In this document: in pieces, positions 16,219 to 24,176 of the stretch
How positions within the stretch are numbered: position 1 is the stretch's first letter
How the letters are laid out: each line of letters begins with the position of its first letter
NCBI GenBank assembly: GCA_022803075.1
Contig: JAFFTF010000014.1
Span: forward strand, 1-46,407
DNA from: Micrococcales bacterium 31B
Lineage (GTDB): Bacteria > Actinomycetota > Actinomycetes > Actinomycetales > Dermabacteraceae
Reading direction: 5' to 3'
Length of the DNA: 46,407 nt
Made by a program: the position numbers and the translations under genes
The notes under the pieces: generated by a model
Databases searched by the model: none
What the model was told of the DNA's origin: nothing
Seen by the model: the letters and a program-made list of their open reading frames with translations, nothing else

Positions 16219-16947
16219 ATGCGTATGCCGTTGCTCCAAGAGACTGTGCGACACCGTGTGACGCGTGCCATCCTGCGCCACACCCTGGGCACCTTTATTC
16301 GCCTCGTGTGGCGCCCGAAGGTGCGAGGTGTCGAGAACTTTCCTGCAGACGAGCCGGTCATCATCGCCTCGAATCACCTCGCGTTCGTTGACTCTTTTTT
16401 TGTGCCGTTGTGCGCCCCCCGACGCATGTACTTTCTCGGCAAGATTGAATACGTGAACAGCCCGGGGCTCAAGGGCTGGCTCATGAAGCAATTCTTCACG
16501 GGCGTCGGCATGATCCCCGTGGATCGCCAGTCGGCCTCGGCGGCCCGCGAGTCGCTCGACATCGGCAAGCACCTGCTCGAGGCCAACCTCGATTTCGGCA
16601 TTTACCCCGAGGGCACGCGCAGCCCGGACGGCCGTCTGTTCCGCGGGCGCACGGGGGTGGCTCGGCTGGTGATGATGACGGGCGCCAAGGTGGTGCCCTG
16701 CGGAATCATCGGCACCGACAAGGTGCAGCCGGGCGGGGCGGGTCGCCTGCGGTACTCGAAGGTCGCAGTGAACTTTGGTGAGCCCCTCGATTTTAGCGAG
16801 TTCAAGGGCATGGAGAATCACGCCAAGAGTCAGCGGATCATTACGGATCGCGTGATCAGCGAGATCCAAAAGTTGAGCGGTCAGGAGTACGTCGAGGTGT
16901 ACGCGTCGACGTTGAAGTCTGGCCCCGCGGCGGCGACGGGGCGGTAA
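16219..16947 (+). CDS. plsC: PlsC-type 1-acylglycerol-3-phosphate acyltransferase
   Basis: An enzyme of 242 residues that transfers an acyl chain to lysophosphatidic acid, giving phosphatidic acid at the cytoplasmic membrane. Catalytic motifs are intact: NHLAFVDS (the NHx4D box), an FTGVGMIPVDRQ segment (block II), YPEGTRS (block III) and a VPCGIIGT segment (block IV). There is no long N-terminal anchor, as in many actinobacterial PlsC paralogues. The start ATG 16219 fits the leaderless promoter; an in-frame ATG two codons later is possible. The gene stands alone, with 260 bases of non-coding sequence after it. Confidence 0.92.
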   Translation: MRMPLLQETVRHRVTRAILRHTLGTFIRLVWRPKVRGVENFPADEPVIIASNHLAFVDSFFVPLCAPRRMYFLGKIEYVNSPGLKGWLMKQFFTGVGMIPVDRQSASAARESLDIGKHLLEANLDFGIYPEGTRSPDGRLFRGRTGVARLVMMTGAKVVPCGIIGTDKVQPGGAGRLRYSKVAVNFGEPLDFSEFKGMENHAKSQRIITDRVISEIQKLSGQEYVEVYASTLKSGPAAATGR

Positions 16948-17208
16948 TTTTCTCCCGCCCCGCGTTCCTAGCGCCGCTGCGTTCCTCTATCCGCGTTCCT
17001 GCCCTGGCTGCCTAGTCCCACTGGCTGTAACAGAGAGTCAAGCGCCATATCTTTTGCGTGATGGCCGTGTGCGTGGTGAAGTGGAGGTGGGGCGCCGCAC
17101 GGCTGCGCTCTCGGAGCTGCAATTCTCGCGCACACCGGCGTGATCCGACGCATTCGCGCAGCCCCGTCACATCAGCAGCGGCGCGACCGCCGGAAGAGGA
17201 GGCGCAGC
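16948..17208. other. Intergenic region with three GCGTTCCT repeats
   Basis: Between plsC and the membrane protein gene. GCGTTCCT occurs three times within about 40 bases just after the plsC stop (16962-17000). No clear terminator or promoter could be assigned. Confidence 0.4.
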
Positions 17209-18237
17209 ATGACCGCGAGCGATTTCCTGGCGCGCGTCATCGGATTCCACTTCAGGCGCTTCTGGGGCATTGCCCTGTCGTTCTCCGCGACCGGGGTGTG
17301 GCTGTATTCGTGCGCCGTGGGCCGCCTGGATACGGGAGACGACGCGCTCGTTACGCTGTTCCTGACCGGCCTCTTTGCCTGCATCGCGGGGCTGGTGCAA
17401 TCGCTCGTGGCCTTCACGCTAAACTCGGCCTCGCCGTTCAACATCATCGGCAACGTCGTGCGGCTGCGCTCGTTCCCGTTCAAAGAGACCTCGTTCGAGG
17501 TGGGCGAGGTGCGTTCGATTCACGTGCGAGGCGCCCGCGTGCACCCCCTGCTCGATCTCGTGGTGCGCCGCGCCCGCGTCACGGTGGTCACCCGAGCCGG
17601 CGAGATTCGCAGTAAGTACTTTTTCTGCGGGCCGCACGACGTGAATCGAGACGTCGAACGCTCGCTCGTCGACGACCTCTACATCGCGCAGGGCCACTTC
17701 TCACTCGTGGGCCTGCCGAACGAGGGCCGCACCATCACGTACCGCGTGCTACCGACGGCTGCGCTGCAGACGGTGCTGGTGCCGGTCATGCTGGTGCTGT
17801 TGGGCGCCCTGCTCGCGGCCCGCCACGGAGCGTCGGCGCTCGCGAGCCAGGGTTTCTTGGCGGCGCTCGCGATGTGGGGAGCCTTTATGGTCGCGCGATT
17901 CACGCTATGGCAGGTGGTGTACGGCCGCCGCCGCATCACCATCGAAAACGACGTGGCGTGGGTGCGCACCCTAGCGGGAACGCGCGAGTATCGCGGAGTC
18001 AGCCGCGTGCGGGTTGTGCGCGGTGAACACTACGCGGGTTTCAAACTGCTCGCCCCGCCCACGTATCTCGTGGTGCACTATGCGGACACCGAGGGGGCGG
18101 GTGTCGTCGAGATGCGCATGCCCCGCGGGGCGACGACGGCCCAGATCATCGACCTGCCTCGCGCCGCCCTGCGCCTGGTGCTGCCCGAGCACGCCCAGTC
18201 GACCAGCGAAGTCGCTAGGACGCCCGTTCGGCGCTGA
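17209..18237 (+). CDS. Membrane protein with two TM-pair plus beta-domain modules (PH-like)
   Basis: A protein of 342 residues that I do not recognise as a named family. It looks internally duplicated. Helices near 15-37 and 45-68 are followed by a beta-rich soluble part (about 75-165), and helices near 187-210 and 217-240 are followed by a second beta-rich part (about 240-325). Each soluble part contains a basic strand pair (e.g. RRRITIENDVAWVRT, then GVSRVRVVRG), reminiscent of bacterial PH-like membrane proteins, but this is inference. ATG 17209 is chosen over an upstream frame extension because AAGAGGAGG lies six bases before it. The last 23 bases overlap the end of the convergent sugar kinase gene. 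Confidence 0.65.
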   Translation: MTASDFLARVIGFHFRRFWGIALSFSATGVWLYSCAVGRLDTGDDALVTLFLTGLFACIAGLVQSLVAFTLNSASPFNIIGNVVRLRSFPFKETSFEVGEVRSIHVRGARVHPLLDLVVRRARVTVVTRAGEIRSKYFFCGPHDVNRDVERSLVDDLYIAQGHFSLVGLPNEGRTITYRVLPTAALQTVLVPVMLVLLGALLAARHGASALASQGFLAALAMWGAFMVARFTLWQVVYGRRRITIENDVAWVRTLAGTREYRGVSRVRVVRGEHYAGFKLLAPPTYLVVHYADTEGAGVVEMRMPRGATTAQIIDLPRAALRLVLPEHAQSTSEVARTPVRR

Positions 18238-19264
18238 CCCGGGCCACCGCGGCGTCCACGGCGGCCACGGCCTCGCGGGTCTGGGGAAACCCTGCCAGTA
18301 CGGCGGCCCGATGCACGGCCCCGAGTAGGGGGCTCTGCGATTCGTGCAGTCGTACCGACAGGCCGAAGTGACCCTTTAATCCGGCCTCGACCTGCGCGCG
18401 GAGCCGCTGCAGGTGCAGCAGGGTGCCGCCCGCGAGCACGACGTCTTGCGGTGGCACGGGGGGTTCGGTGAGGTGCAGGGGGGCCCACGCGACGCGGGCG
18501 TTGCGCACGATCGCGGAGGCCGCCTCGCGCACGATCGCGGAGGCGACGGTGTCTTGGCCTTCGAGGGCGGGTTCGATGTGGCGGGCGAGCTGGGCGATCT
18601 CGGGAACCGTCAGCTGGTACACGCACGCGATGAGGGCCTGGGGGGCGTCGTCGTGCTTGCGTGGGTCGGGTAGGCCGAGGGCGTTAAACAGCAATCCCGT
18701 GAGCTGCGTGCGTTGGCCGCGCTGGTCGACGTCGGCCGCGACGGCCTCGAGACAGCGGCGTGCGATCCAGGCGGCCGAACCCTGGTCACCGAGCATCCAG
18801 CCCATGCCGTCGCAGCGGCGCGTGAGGGTGCCGGCGTCGAAACGTGCCGCGACGGCACCCGTGCCCGCGAGCACGAGGAGGCCCGCATCGAGCGCTCCCG
18901 CCCCGTGAAACGCGACGTCGAGATCGCTCGTGACCTCGATGCCCGACGGGTCGTAGTCGAACCGCGCGCGGTCGAGCCCGGTTCGCACGAACCGGGCGAC
19001 CTCGGCGTGACCCGCCGCACCGGCGCCCGCGATGCCGAGGCACGCGCTAGAGATGCCGCGCGCCGAACTACGCAACGCGCTCAGCGACTCGCTGACGTTG
19101 GCCGCCGCGTGTTCGGGATTGCTGCGAAAGTTCGCTCCGGGGCCCTCGACGTAGTCGACCACGTAGATGCCGCGATTCTCATCGCGCCGCCCCGCCCCGG
19201 GGATCCGCAGCAGGGCGATGCGTGAGCGGGTGCCGCCAATATCGGCGGCCATGACAAGGGGCAT
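18215..19264 (-). CDS. BadF/BadG-family amino sugar kinase (GlcNAc/MurNAc-type)
   Basis: A protein of 349 residues with the ASKHA kinase fold. It has the phosphate-1 loop AADIGGTRSRIALL near the N-terminus, LAGTGAVAARF with the second phosphate loop, GMGWMLGDQGSAAWIARRCLE (the GDEGSG-like signature of GlcNAc and MurNAc kinases), and a C-terminal VVLAGGTLL adenosine motif. Its ATG shares a base with the stop of murQ (TAATG), so the two are co-translated. With MurQ upstream, the likely job is phosphorylation of MurNAc or GlcNAc taken up from wall turnover, giving the 6-phosphate that MurQ uses. An internal ATG five codons in is an alternative start. The 3' end overlaps the convergent membrane protein gene by 23 bases. 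Confidence 0.85.
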   Translation of the reverse strand: MPLVMAADIGGTRSRIALLRIPGAGRRDENRGIYVVDYVEGPGANFRSNPEHAAANVSESLSALRSSARGISSACLGIAGAGAAGHAEVARFVRTGLDRARFDYDPSGIEVTSDLDVAFHGAGALDAGLLVLAGTGAVAARFDAGTLTRRCDGMGWMLGDQGSAAWIARRCLEAVAADVDQRGQRTQLTGLLFNALGLPDPRKHDDAPQALIACVYQLTVPEIAQLARHIEPALEGQDTVASAIVREAASAIVRNARVAWAPLHLTEPPVPPQDVVLAGGTLLHLQRLRAQVEAGLKGHFGLSVRLHESQSPLLGAVHRAAVLAGFPQTREAVAAVDAAVARVSAERAS

Positions 19265-20145
19265 TAACGCTCCTGAGTGGAAGAAAGGGCGGCCTCGAGG
19301 ACGCCCCCGTGGCGCGCCAGCAGGTCACGCGCGGCGTCCGCCGTGGCCCCGGTGACCTGGGCGAGCACCGCGCGGGATACGTGCCATTCGTTGGCTTCGA
19401 GGAGGGCCCGGGCAGTGGCATCAGTGAGCGGTCGCCCCTGCTCAGCGCAGATGGTGACGACGAGGTGCGTCGCGCGGGCGCGCAGTTTCTCATTGCTGGC
19501 GCGGACGTCAACCATGAGGTCGCCGAAAGTCTTACCGAGCCGTACCAGGGTGAGGGTGGTGAGCATGTTGAGCACGAGCTTGGTTGCGGTGCCGGCCTTC
19601 AGGCGGGTCGAGCCCTGAACGAACTCGGTGCCGGTCGGCACCTCGATGGCGTGATCGGCGAGCTCCGAGAGCTCTGCGGGGCTCACGCACGAGAGTGCCA
19701 CGGTGAGGGACCCGAGCTCGCGGGCGCGCGTGAGTGCGCCGCGCACATAGGGGGTGCGACCGCTCGCGGCGATGCCGACCACCACATCGTCGCTGGTCAC
19801 GTGCGAGACGGCGGCGGCGCCGGCCTCGGGGTCGTCCTCCGCGTTTTCGACGGAGTGCTGGATTGCCCGTTCGCCGCCCGCGATGATGCCCGTGACGAGG
19901 TCGGGGTCGGTGTTAAACGTGGGAGGGCACTCACTGGCGTCCAGGATCCCGAGCCGCCCCGAGGTGCCCGCGCCCACGTAGAGTAGCCGCCCGCCCCGTT
20001 GCAGCCGCGGCACGATCGCGTCGATGGTCTCGCTGATGGCGGGCAGGGCGCGACCGACCAGTGCCGGCACCTCGGCGTCCGCGGCGTTCATGCGCGCGGC
20101 AAGGTCGGCAGTGCTGAGGGTGGAGTAGTGCAGGTGACCTGGCAT
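19264..20145 (-). CDS. murQ: N-acetylmuramic acid 6-phosphate etherase MurQ
   Basis: An enzyme of 293 residues that cleaves the D-lactyl ether of MurNAc-6-phosphate, yielding GlcNAc-6-phosphate. The SIS domain carries the family signature VGAGTSGRLGILDASECPPTF with the likely catalytic Glu72. GIAASGRTPYVRGAL, EVPTGTEFVQGSTRLKAGTATK and FGDLMVDVRASNEKL are also diagnostic. The start ATG 20145 is preferred over GTG 20148 because the -10 box TAGACT ends six bases before it. No PTS gene or NagA/NagB lies nearby, so the substrate must come from the neighbouring kinase. Confidence 0.95.
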   Translation of the reverse strand: MPGHLHYSTLSTADLAARMNAADAEVPALVGRALPAISETIDAIVPRLQRGGRLLYVGAGTSGRLGILDASECPPTFNTDPDLVTGIIAGGERAIQHSVENAEDDPEAGAAAVSHVTSDDVVVGIAASGRTPYVRGALTRARELGSLTVALSCVSPAELSELADHAIEVPTGTEFVQGSTRLKAGTATKLVLNMLTTLTLVRLGKTFGDLMVDVRASNEKLRARATHLVVTICAEQGRPLTDATARALLEANEWHVSRAVLAQVTGATADAARDLLARHGGVLEAALSSTQER

Positions 20146-20151
20146 CACGTG

Positions 20152-20157
20152 AGTCTA
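20152..20157 (-). promoter_or_regulatory. -10 box of a leaderless murQ-kinase transcript
   Basis: TAGACT on the minus strand, six bases (CACGTG) before ATG 20145, with no Shine-Dalgarno and no clear -35. Confidence 0.6.
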
Positions 20158-20221
20158 TCAATCTGATGAAATCGGATGTGGCTATCGGTGAGTCTTAAAC
20201 TACCCTGCGTGTCGGCAGGTG

Positions 20222-20452
20222 TCACTCCCTGTCGCTGCGCTGCCAGGGGAACCGCCCGCCCTGCTGCCGGTGGGCCACCATCAGAATCACGTTGAGGGCG
20301 ATCAGAACAAGTCCGAGGCCGCCCAGCACCCAGGACCACACCGTGGCCCGCCCCTGCGCCGCCACCCACACAGAAAACACCAGCATGATGAGCGCAAACA
20401 GGGGGCGCGAGTACCAGATCCACCCGGCGGGAGAGAATGCCTTCGAGTTCAC
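20222..20452 (-). CDS. Small membrane protein, second gene of a two-gene unit
   Basis: A protein of 76 residues with two hydrophobic segments (PLFALIMLVFSVWVAA and VWSWVLGGLGLVLIALNVILMVA) and a basic end. The start is GTG 20452, which overlaps the TGA of the upstream gene as GTGA; longer versions of this frame would overlap that gene and lack a ribosome site. The sequence matches no family I can name. Together with the preceding gene it probably makes a pair of interacting small membrane proteins. Confidence 0.7.
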   Translation of the reverse strand: MNSKAFSPAGWIWYSRPLFALIMLVFSVWVAAQGRATVWSWVLGGLGLVLIALNVILMVAHRQQGGRFPWQRSDRE

Positions 20453-20727
20453 GCGCCGCCGCCGGGAGCCTTGGCATCGGCGCGCTGGTTGCGCAGGCCC
20501 GTGATGATGCGTTTCGCATCGACGGCAACGGCAAGGATGCCCAAACCGATGATGCCCCACGCGATTGGGCTGCCACCCCGGCTCAGGGTGAGCCACAGTA
20601 GCGCCGCGACGATGGCGAGGCCGAGCACGGGCCGCACCCACATGAGGGGGGTGATGCGCTTCGGGTTGAGAAACGCGCTGTTAGAAATGGGGGTGTTCAG
20701 CGGGTCGGGGAGGCGGGGGTCGCTCAT
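20449..20727 (-). CDS. Small two-helix membrane protein
   Basis: A protein of 92 residues. An N-terminal soluble stretch of about 25 residues (RLPDPLNTPISNSAFLNPKRITPLMW) is followed by two helices (VRPVLGLAIVAALLWLTL and IAWGIIGLGILAVAVDA) and a basic, Gly-ending tail. There is no recognised family. ATG 20727 lies six bases after a TAAACT -10 box, so the transcript is probably leaderless. It is translationally coupled to the following small gene. Confidence 0.7.
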   Translation of the reverse strand: MSDPRLPDPLNTPISNSAFLNPKRITPLMWVRPVLGLAIVAALLWLTLSRGGSPIAWGIIGLGILAVAVDAKRIITGLRNQRADAKAPGGGA

Positions 20728-20733
20728 GATGCC

Positions 20734-20739
20734 AGTTTA
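20734..20739 (-). promoter_or_regulatory. -10 box of the small membrane protein pair (leaderless)
   Basis: TAAACT on the minus strand, six bases (GGCATC) before ATG 20727. It is divergent from the DUF1697 promoter 50 bases away. Confidence 0.6.
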
Positions 20740-20788
20740 CCTGGGCCTGCCTGGGCCTCAGGAGCCCGCCAGGCCTGCCGTGCGCCGC

Positions 20789-20794
20789 TAGACT
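20789..20794 (+). promoter_or_regulatory. -10 box of the leaderless DUF1697 gene
   Basis: TAGACT, six bases (CGGGCC) before ATG 20801. No Shine-Dalgarno is present. Confidence 0.6.
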
Positions 20795-20800
20795 CGGGCC

Positions 20801-21385
20801 ATGGCCACTGCATCCTCCGTCATCGTCCTGCTGCTGCGCGGCATCAATCTGGGCGCGCACAATCGCATGAGCATGGCGCAACTGCTCGACTGCGCTACCG
20901 CGGCGGGCATTGCTGACGCCGCCACGGTGCAGCAAACGGGCAATCTGGTCGGACGCCACCCGGGCGGGGCTGGCACCGCGGCCCAAGCCCTGCGTGAGCA
21001 GATCGCGGAGCGGCTGGGTCTAGACGTGCCCGTGGTGGGCTTCGCGGGTGGTGAGTTCACCGCCGCAGTCGCGGCCCTGCCGTTTACCGAGTTCGAACCC
21101 AAGTTCATGAACCTGTATTTTCTTCAGGCCGAACCGGAGCCCGCTGCGGTGGAGCGACTGCTCGCGGGGGACTACGGGGACGATCGCGTGTTGGCGGGGG
21201 AGCGGGTGCTCTACGCGCGATACGCGTCGGGGCTGCACACGTCGAAGTTCGTGATCGGTAAAGTCGAGCGCGCCCTGAAGATGGTCGCCACGGCGCGCAA
21301 CATCACGACCAGCCTGAACCTCGCGCAACTCGTCGCCGAACGCGAAGCGGGCGCGGCCACCGTGGGTGGCGACCGCGCCCGCTGA
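20801..21385 (+). CDS. DUF1697 family protein
   Basis: A cytoplasmic protein of 194 residues. The opening VIVLLLRGINLGAHNRMSMAQLLDCATAAG, then VQQTGNLV and the late VATARNITTSLNLAQL correspond to the conserved blocks of DUF1697 (LLRGINVGG..M..L, ..SGN.., ..ATARNW.T...L). The family has no established function; its size suggests a small two-lobed alpha/beta protein. In most members SGN replaces the TGN seen here. It is monocistronic and convergent with the symporter gene, whose stop lies 16 bases on. Confidence 0.85.
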   Translation: MATASSVIVLLLRGINLGAHNRMSMAQLLDCATAAGIADAATVQQTGNLVGRHPGGAGTAAQALREQIAERLGLDVPVVGFAGGEFTAAVAALPFTEFEPKFMNLYFLQAEPEPAAVERLLAGDYGDDRVLAGERVLYARYASGLHTSKFVIGKVERALKMVATARNITTSLNLAQLVAEREAGAATVGGDRAR

Positions 21386-21400
21386 TACGTGGGTGGCCGG

Positions 21401-23032
21401 TTAGTGGGCCGCCGCAGCGTCCTTCACGCGGTCATCGCCCGCGTCGAGGTGGTAGTCGATCTCGCTCGTCGCGTCGATGCCCTCGCGCACCTTGGCGGCG
21501 CGCACGATGAGGGTCACGATCACGGTGACGGCGATGTTGACGAGGATGCCGACGAAGCCCACGTAGATCGTGAAATCCGAGTCGATGCCGAGGTTCTTCA
21601 GGGGCAGGGCCGAGCCGCCGAAGTGGGGTCGCAGCATGGTCTTCACGCCGTCGACGAAGCCGTACGACGGAATCTGCCAGAGCCACGTGATCGAGAGCAC
21701 CATGCCCACGACCCAGCCGCAGATCAGGCCGATGCGGTGGAACCAGTTGGTGTAGAGCCCGATCATGAGGGCGGGCAGGGTCTGCAGGATGATCACGCCG
21801 CCGATGAGTTGCAGGTCGACCGCGAACTGCGGGTCGAGGGCGACGATGGCAATCAGCGCGCCCAGTTTTACAAACAGCGAGGCCCACTTCGACTGGCGTG
21901 CCTCTTGCTTCGCCGTGGCGTGCTTGTTGATGTACTCCTTGTACACGTTGCGGGTCCACAGGTTGGCGGCGGCGATCGACATGATCGCCGCGGGCACGAG
22001 GGCGCCGATGGCGATGGCTGCGAACGCTACGCCCGTGAACCAATCGGGGAACATTTGTTCGAATAACTGCGGCACGATGGTGTTGTTGTCGGCCTTGCCG
22101 TTGAAGGTCATGGGCTTCGTGCCCGCCGCGATGGCGAAGTAGCCGAGTAGCGCGATCAGGCCGAGCAGCAGGGTGTACGCGGGCAGGGCGGCCATGTTGC
22201 GGCGGATCGAGCCGCGGTCCTTGGCCGCGAGCACGCTCGTGAGCGTGTGCGGGTACATAAACAGGGCGAGCGCCGAGCCGAGGGCGAGGGTCGCGTAGCC
22301 CAGCTGGCCGGAGCCGCCGAGAATGATGCCGTCTGCCGGGTTGGGGCTGGCCGCGAACTTGGCGTCGGCCTTGGTGAAGACGTCGCCCCAGCCACCCAGG
22401 TGCTGGGGGATGTAGATAACGGCCACCAGGATCACGATGTAGATCAGAATGTCTTTGACGAACGCGATCAGCGCGGGGGCGCGCAGGCCCGAGTTGACGG
22501 TGTAGAGCGCGAGAATCACGAACGCGATGGTGATCGGGATGTGCCCGGTCATGCCCATGGTCTTGAGCACTGCTTCGACGCCGACGAGTTGCAGGGCGAT
22601 GTACGGCATGACCGCAATGATGCCGGTGATCGCGACGAGCAGCGCGAGGGTGGGCGAGCCGAAACGGCCGCGCACGAAGTCGGAGGGCGTGACGTAGCCA
22701 TGCACGCGACTGACCGACCACAGGCGCAGCAGGAACAGCATCATGAGCGGGTACACGACGATCGTGTAGGGAACGGCAAAGAAACCGGCGGCCCCCGCGG
22801 CCCAGATCAGGGCGGGAATCGCGACGAAGGTGTATGCCGTGTAGACGTCGCCGCCTAGCAGGAACCAGGTGATCCAGCCGCCGAAGGAGCGGCCGCCGAG
22901 GCCCCACTCGTCGAGGCTTTCCATGTCTTTCGGGCGCCGCCACTTGCCTGCCATGAAGCCCATGACGGTGACGAGCAGGAACAGGGCGAGAAAGACGATC
23001 AGCTCTGTGGTGTAACTGGGGTCGAAATGCAT
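21401..23032 (-). CDS. Sodium:solute symporter (SSS family, monocarboxylate/pantothenate-permease type)
   Basis: A 13- to 14-helix transporter of 543 residues. SSS features include DEWGLGGRSFGGWITWFLLGGDVYTAYTFVAIPAL near the start, HGYVTPSDFVRGRFGSP, LFMYPHTLTSVLAAKDRGSIRRNMA and the LVPAAIMSIAAANLWTRNVYKEYI signature. Together with the small DUF3311 protein encoded just upstream, it forms the widespread two-gene YhjB/YhjC- or MctP-like arrangement, which suggests uptake of a monocarboxylate such as lactate, pyruvate or an amino acid. The start ATG 23032 shares its A with the TAA of the DUF3311 gene; the frame continues upstream through that gene but is not used. Confidence 0.9.
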   Translation of the reverse strand: MHFDPSYTTELIVFLALFLLVTVMGFMAGKWRRPKDMESLDEWGLGGRSFGGWITWFLLGGDVYTAYTFVAIPALIWAAGAAGFFAVPYTIVVYPLMMLFLLRLWSVSRVHGYVTPSDFVRGRFGSPTLALLVAITGIIAVMPYIALQLVGVEAVLKTMGMTGHIPITIAFVILALYTVNSGLRAPALIAFVKDILIYIVILVAVIYIPQHLGGWGDVFTKADAKFAASPNPADGIILGGSGQLGYATLALGSALALFMYPHTLTSVLAAKDRGSIRRNMAALPAYTLLLGLIALLGYFAIAAGTKPMTFNGKADNNTIVPQLFEQMFPDWFTGVAFAAIAIGALVPAAIMSIAAANLWTRNVYKEYINKHATAKQEARQSKWASLFVKLGALIAIVALDPQFAVDLQLIGGVIILQTLPALMIGLYTNWFHRIGLICGWVVGMVLSITWLWQIPSYGFVDGVKTMLRPHFGGSALPLKNLGIDSDFTIYVGFVGILVNIAVTVIVTLIVRAAKVREGIDATSEIDYHLDAGDDRVKDAAAAH

Positions 23033-23277
23033 TACCTTTGCCCCTTCTTGCGGTCGTGCATGAAGACGGCGAGGGTGCACAGCACGCTGATCGGGATCGT
23101 CACGAATTGGAACCAGTAGAAGAACGGAAACCCGAGCAGGTGGGGTTCGACCCGGTTGTAGAACGGCACGGCCATGCACAGCACGAGCGGCACGAGCAGT
23201 AAGAGGTGGATGGCTCCAAAGTCGCGTTTCGACACCTTAGTGGGTGTCGGTGGGGCGCTGGGGGCAGGGGGTGTCAT
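23032..23277 (-). CDS. DUF3311 small membrane subunit of the symporter
   Basis: A protein of 81 residues with a Pro/Ala-rich N-terminus and two helices (LLLVPLVLCMAVPFYN and FFYWFQFVTIPISVLCTLAVF), separated by the conserved NRVEPHLLGFPFFYWFQ that defines DUF3311. Family members are encoded directly before SSS permeases and are thought to be accessory subunits. ATG 23277 is chosen because AGGAGG lies about eight bases upstream on the minus strand. Confidence 0.88.
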   Translation of the reverse strand: MTPPAPSAPPTPTKVSKRDFGAIHLLLLVPLVLCMAVPFYNRVEPHLLGFPFFYWFQFVTIPISVLCTLAVFMHDRKKGQR

Positions 23278-23346
23278 ATAAACTCCTCCTCGAGTTTGGC
23301 GGGAAGCGCGGGCACTGGTGAGTGCGCGACGCTGCACCACTTTATG

Positions 23347-23357
23347 TGGTCAGACCA
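23347..23357. promoter_or_regulatory. GntR/FadR-type operator upstream of the symporter operon
   Basis: A perfect palindrome TGGTCAGACCA fits the TGGTNNNACCA/TNGTNNNACNA site of FadR-subfamily GntR regulators such as PdhR and LldR. It sits 70 bases before the DUF3311 start in an AT-richer patch (ttatg...cataa flanks), where a repressor would block the promoter. No GntR gene is in the window. Confidence 0.6.
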
Positions 23358-23519
23358 TAAAGAATAGGGCATATTGTGAAACCCGTTGGCGCCCCCCCGG
23401 CGGCAAGCGCGTTCCCTGCCCTTATGGAGAATTTTGGGTGAGAGTCGGGGCTCATCGCCCTCCTTGCCGGGGCCGAGGCGGACGCCACTGGGGCCGCGTT
23501 GGCCGACTCCCCCCAGTGC

Positions 23520-23525
23520 TAGGGT
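23520..23525 (+). promoter_or_regulatory. -10 box of the leaderless glutathione peroxidase gene
   Basis: TAGGGT, six bases (GGCGCC) before ATG 23532. A weak TTGGCC lies 15 bases upstream. No Shine-Dalgarno is present. Confidence 0.55.
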
Positions 23526-23531
23526 GGCGCC

Positions 23532-24083
23532 ATGACCGCAGCACACTCTGACACCCTCGACCTGGAAGCCCTGCGCCGAGTCGACCTCACCCTGCTCGAC
23601 GGCAGTTCCACCACCCTCGGCGCCCTGCTGGATTCGCCCCCCGGCGGAGCGGCACCGGTGACGGCCCTGCTCGTCGTGAACGTCGCCTCGAAGTGCGGCT
23701 TCACTCCGCAGTATGCGGGCCTCGAGACCCTGTGGCGCACGTATCGCGACCGCGGGCTGCTGATTGTGGGGCTGCCTTGCGATCAATTCTTGAAGCAGGA
23801 GTTCTCCCGAGACGCCGCCATTGCCGAGTTTTGCAGCCTCACCTATGGGGTGAGCTTTCCGCTGCTGAGCAAGGGCAAGGTCCGTGGCAGGGGTCAGCAT
23901 GCGCTGTTCGGAGCGCTGCTTTCGGTGCGCGACAGCGAGGGCACCTCGGGCATGGTGCTGTGGAACTTCGAGAAGTTTCTCGTTGACCTGCGCACGGGTG
24001 GCCTGCGGCGGTGGCGGTCAAAGACCGAGCCGCTGGGAGACGAGATGCGCGGCGCCCTCGAAGCCCTCGTGCGGCCCGCCTGA
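23532..24083 (+). CDS. Glutathione peroxidase-family thiol peroxidase
   Basis: A protein of 183 residues with the thioredoxin-fold GPx signatures: VNVASKCGFTPQYAGLE with peroxidatic Cys55, GLPCDQFLKQEF with Gln85 and Cys83, and the WNFEKFLVD block with catalytic Trp and Asn. As in most bacterial members a Cys replaces selenocysteine, and such enzymes usually use thioredoxin or mycoredoxin rather than glutathione to reduce hydroperoxides. The usual GFPCNQFGGQEP is changed to GLPCDQFLKQEF, a mild divergence. The gene stands alone, with a leaderless promoter and a terminator hairpin about 30 bases after its stop. Confidence 0.92.
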   Translation: MTAAHSDTLDLEALRRVDLTLLDGSSTTLGALLDSPPGGAAPVTALLVVNVASKCGFTPQYAGLETLWRTYRDRGLLIVGLPCDQFLKQEFSRDAAIAEFCSLTYGVSFPLLSKGKVRGRGQHALFGALLSVRDSEGTSGMVLWNFEKFLVDLRTGGLRRWRSKTEPLGDEMRGALEALVRPA

Positions 24084-24114
24084 ACTCCACATGGTACCCG
24101 TGAGTCGAAAGCAA

Positions 24115-24150
24115 CGACCCCCCGCCGGCAATGCTGCCAACGGGGGGTCG
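24115..24150. terminator. Hairpin between the convergent gpx gene and sugar ABC operon
   Basis: A perfect ten-base stem cgaccccccg (24115-24124) with cggggggtcg (24141-24150) has an inner GGCA/TGCC pairing. It has no strong T-run on either side and may serve both converging genes. Confidence 0.65.
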
Positions 24151-24176
24151 CGTGCGTCCGAAAGAAACTGGCCGGG

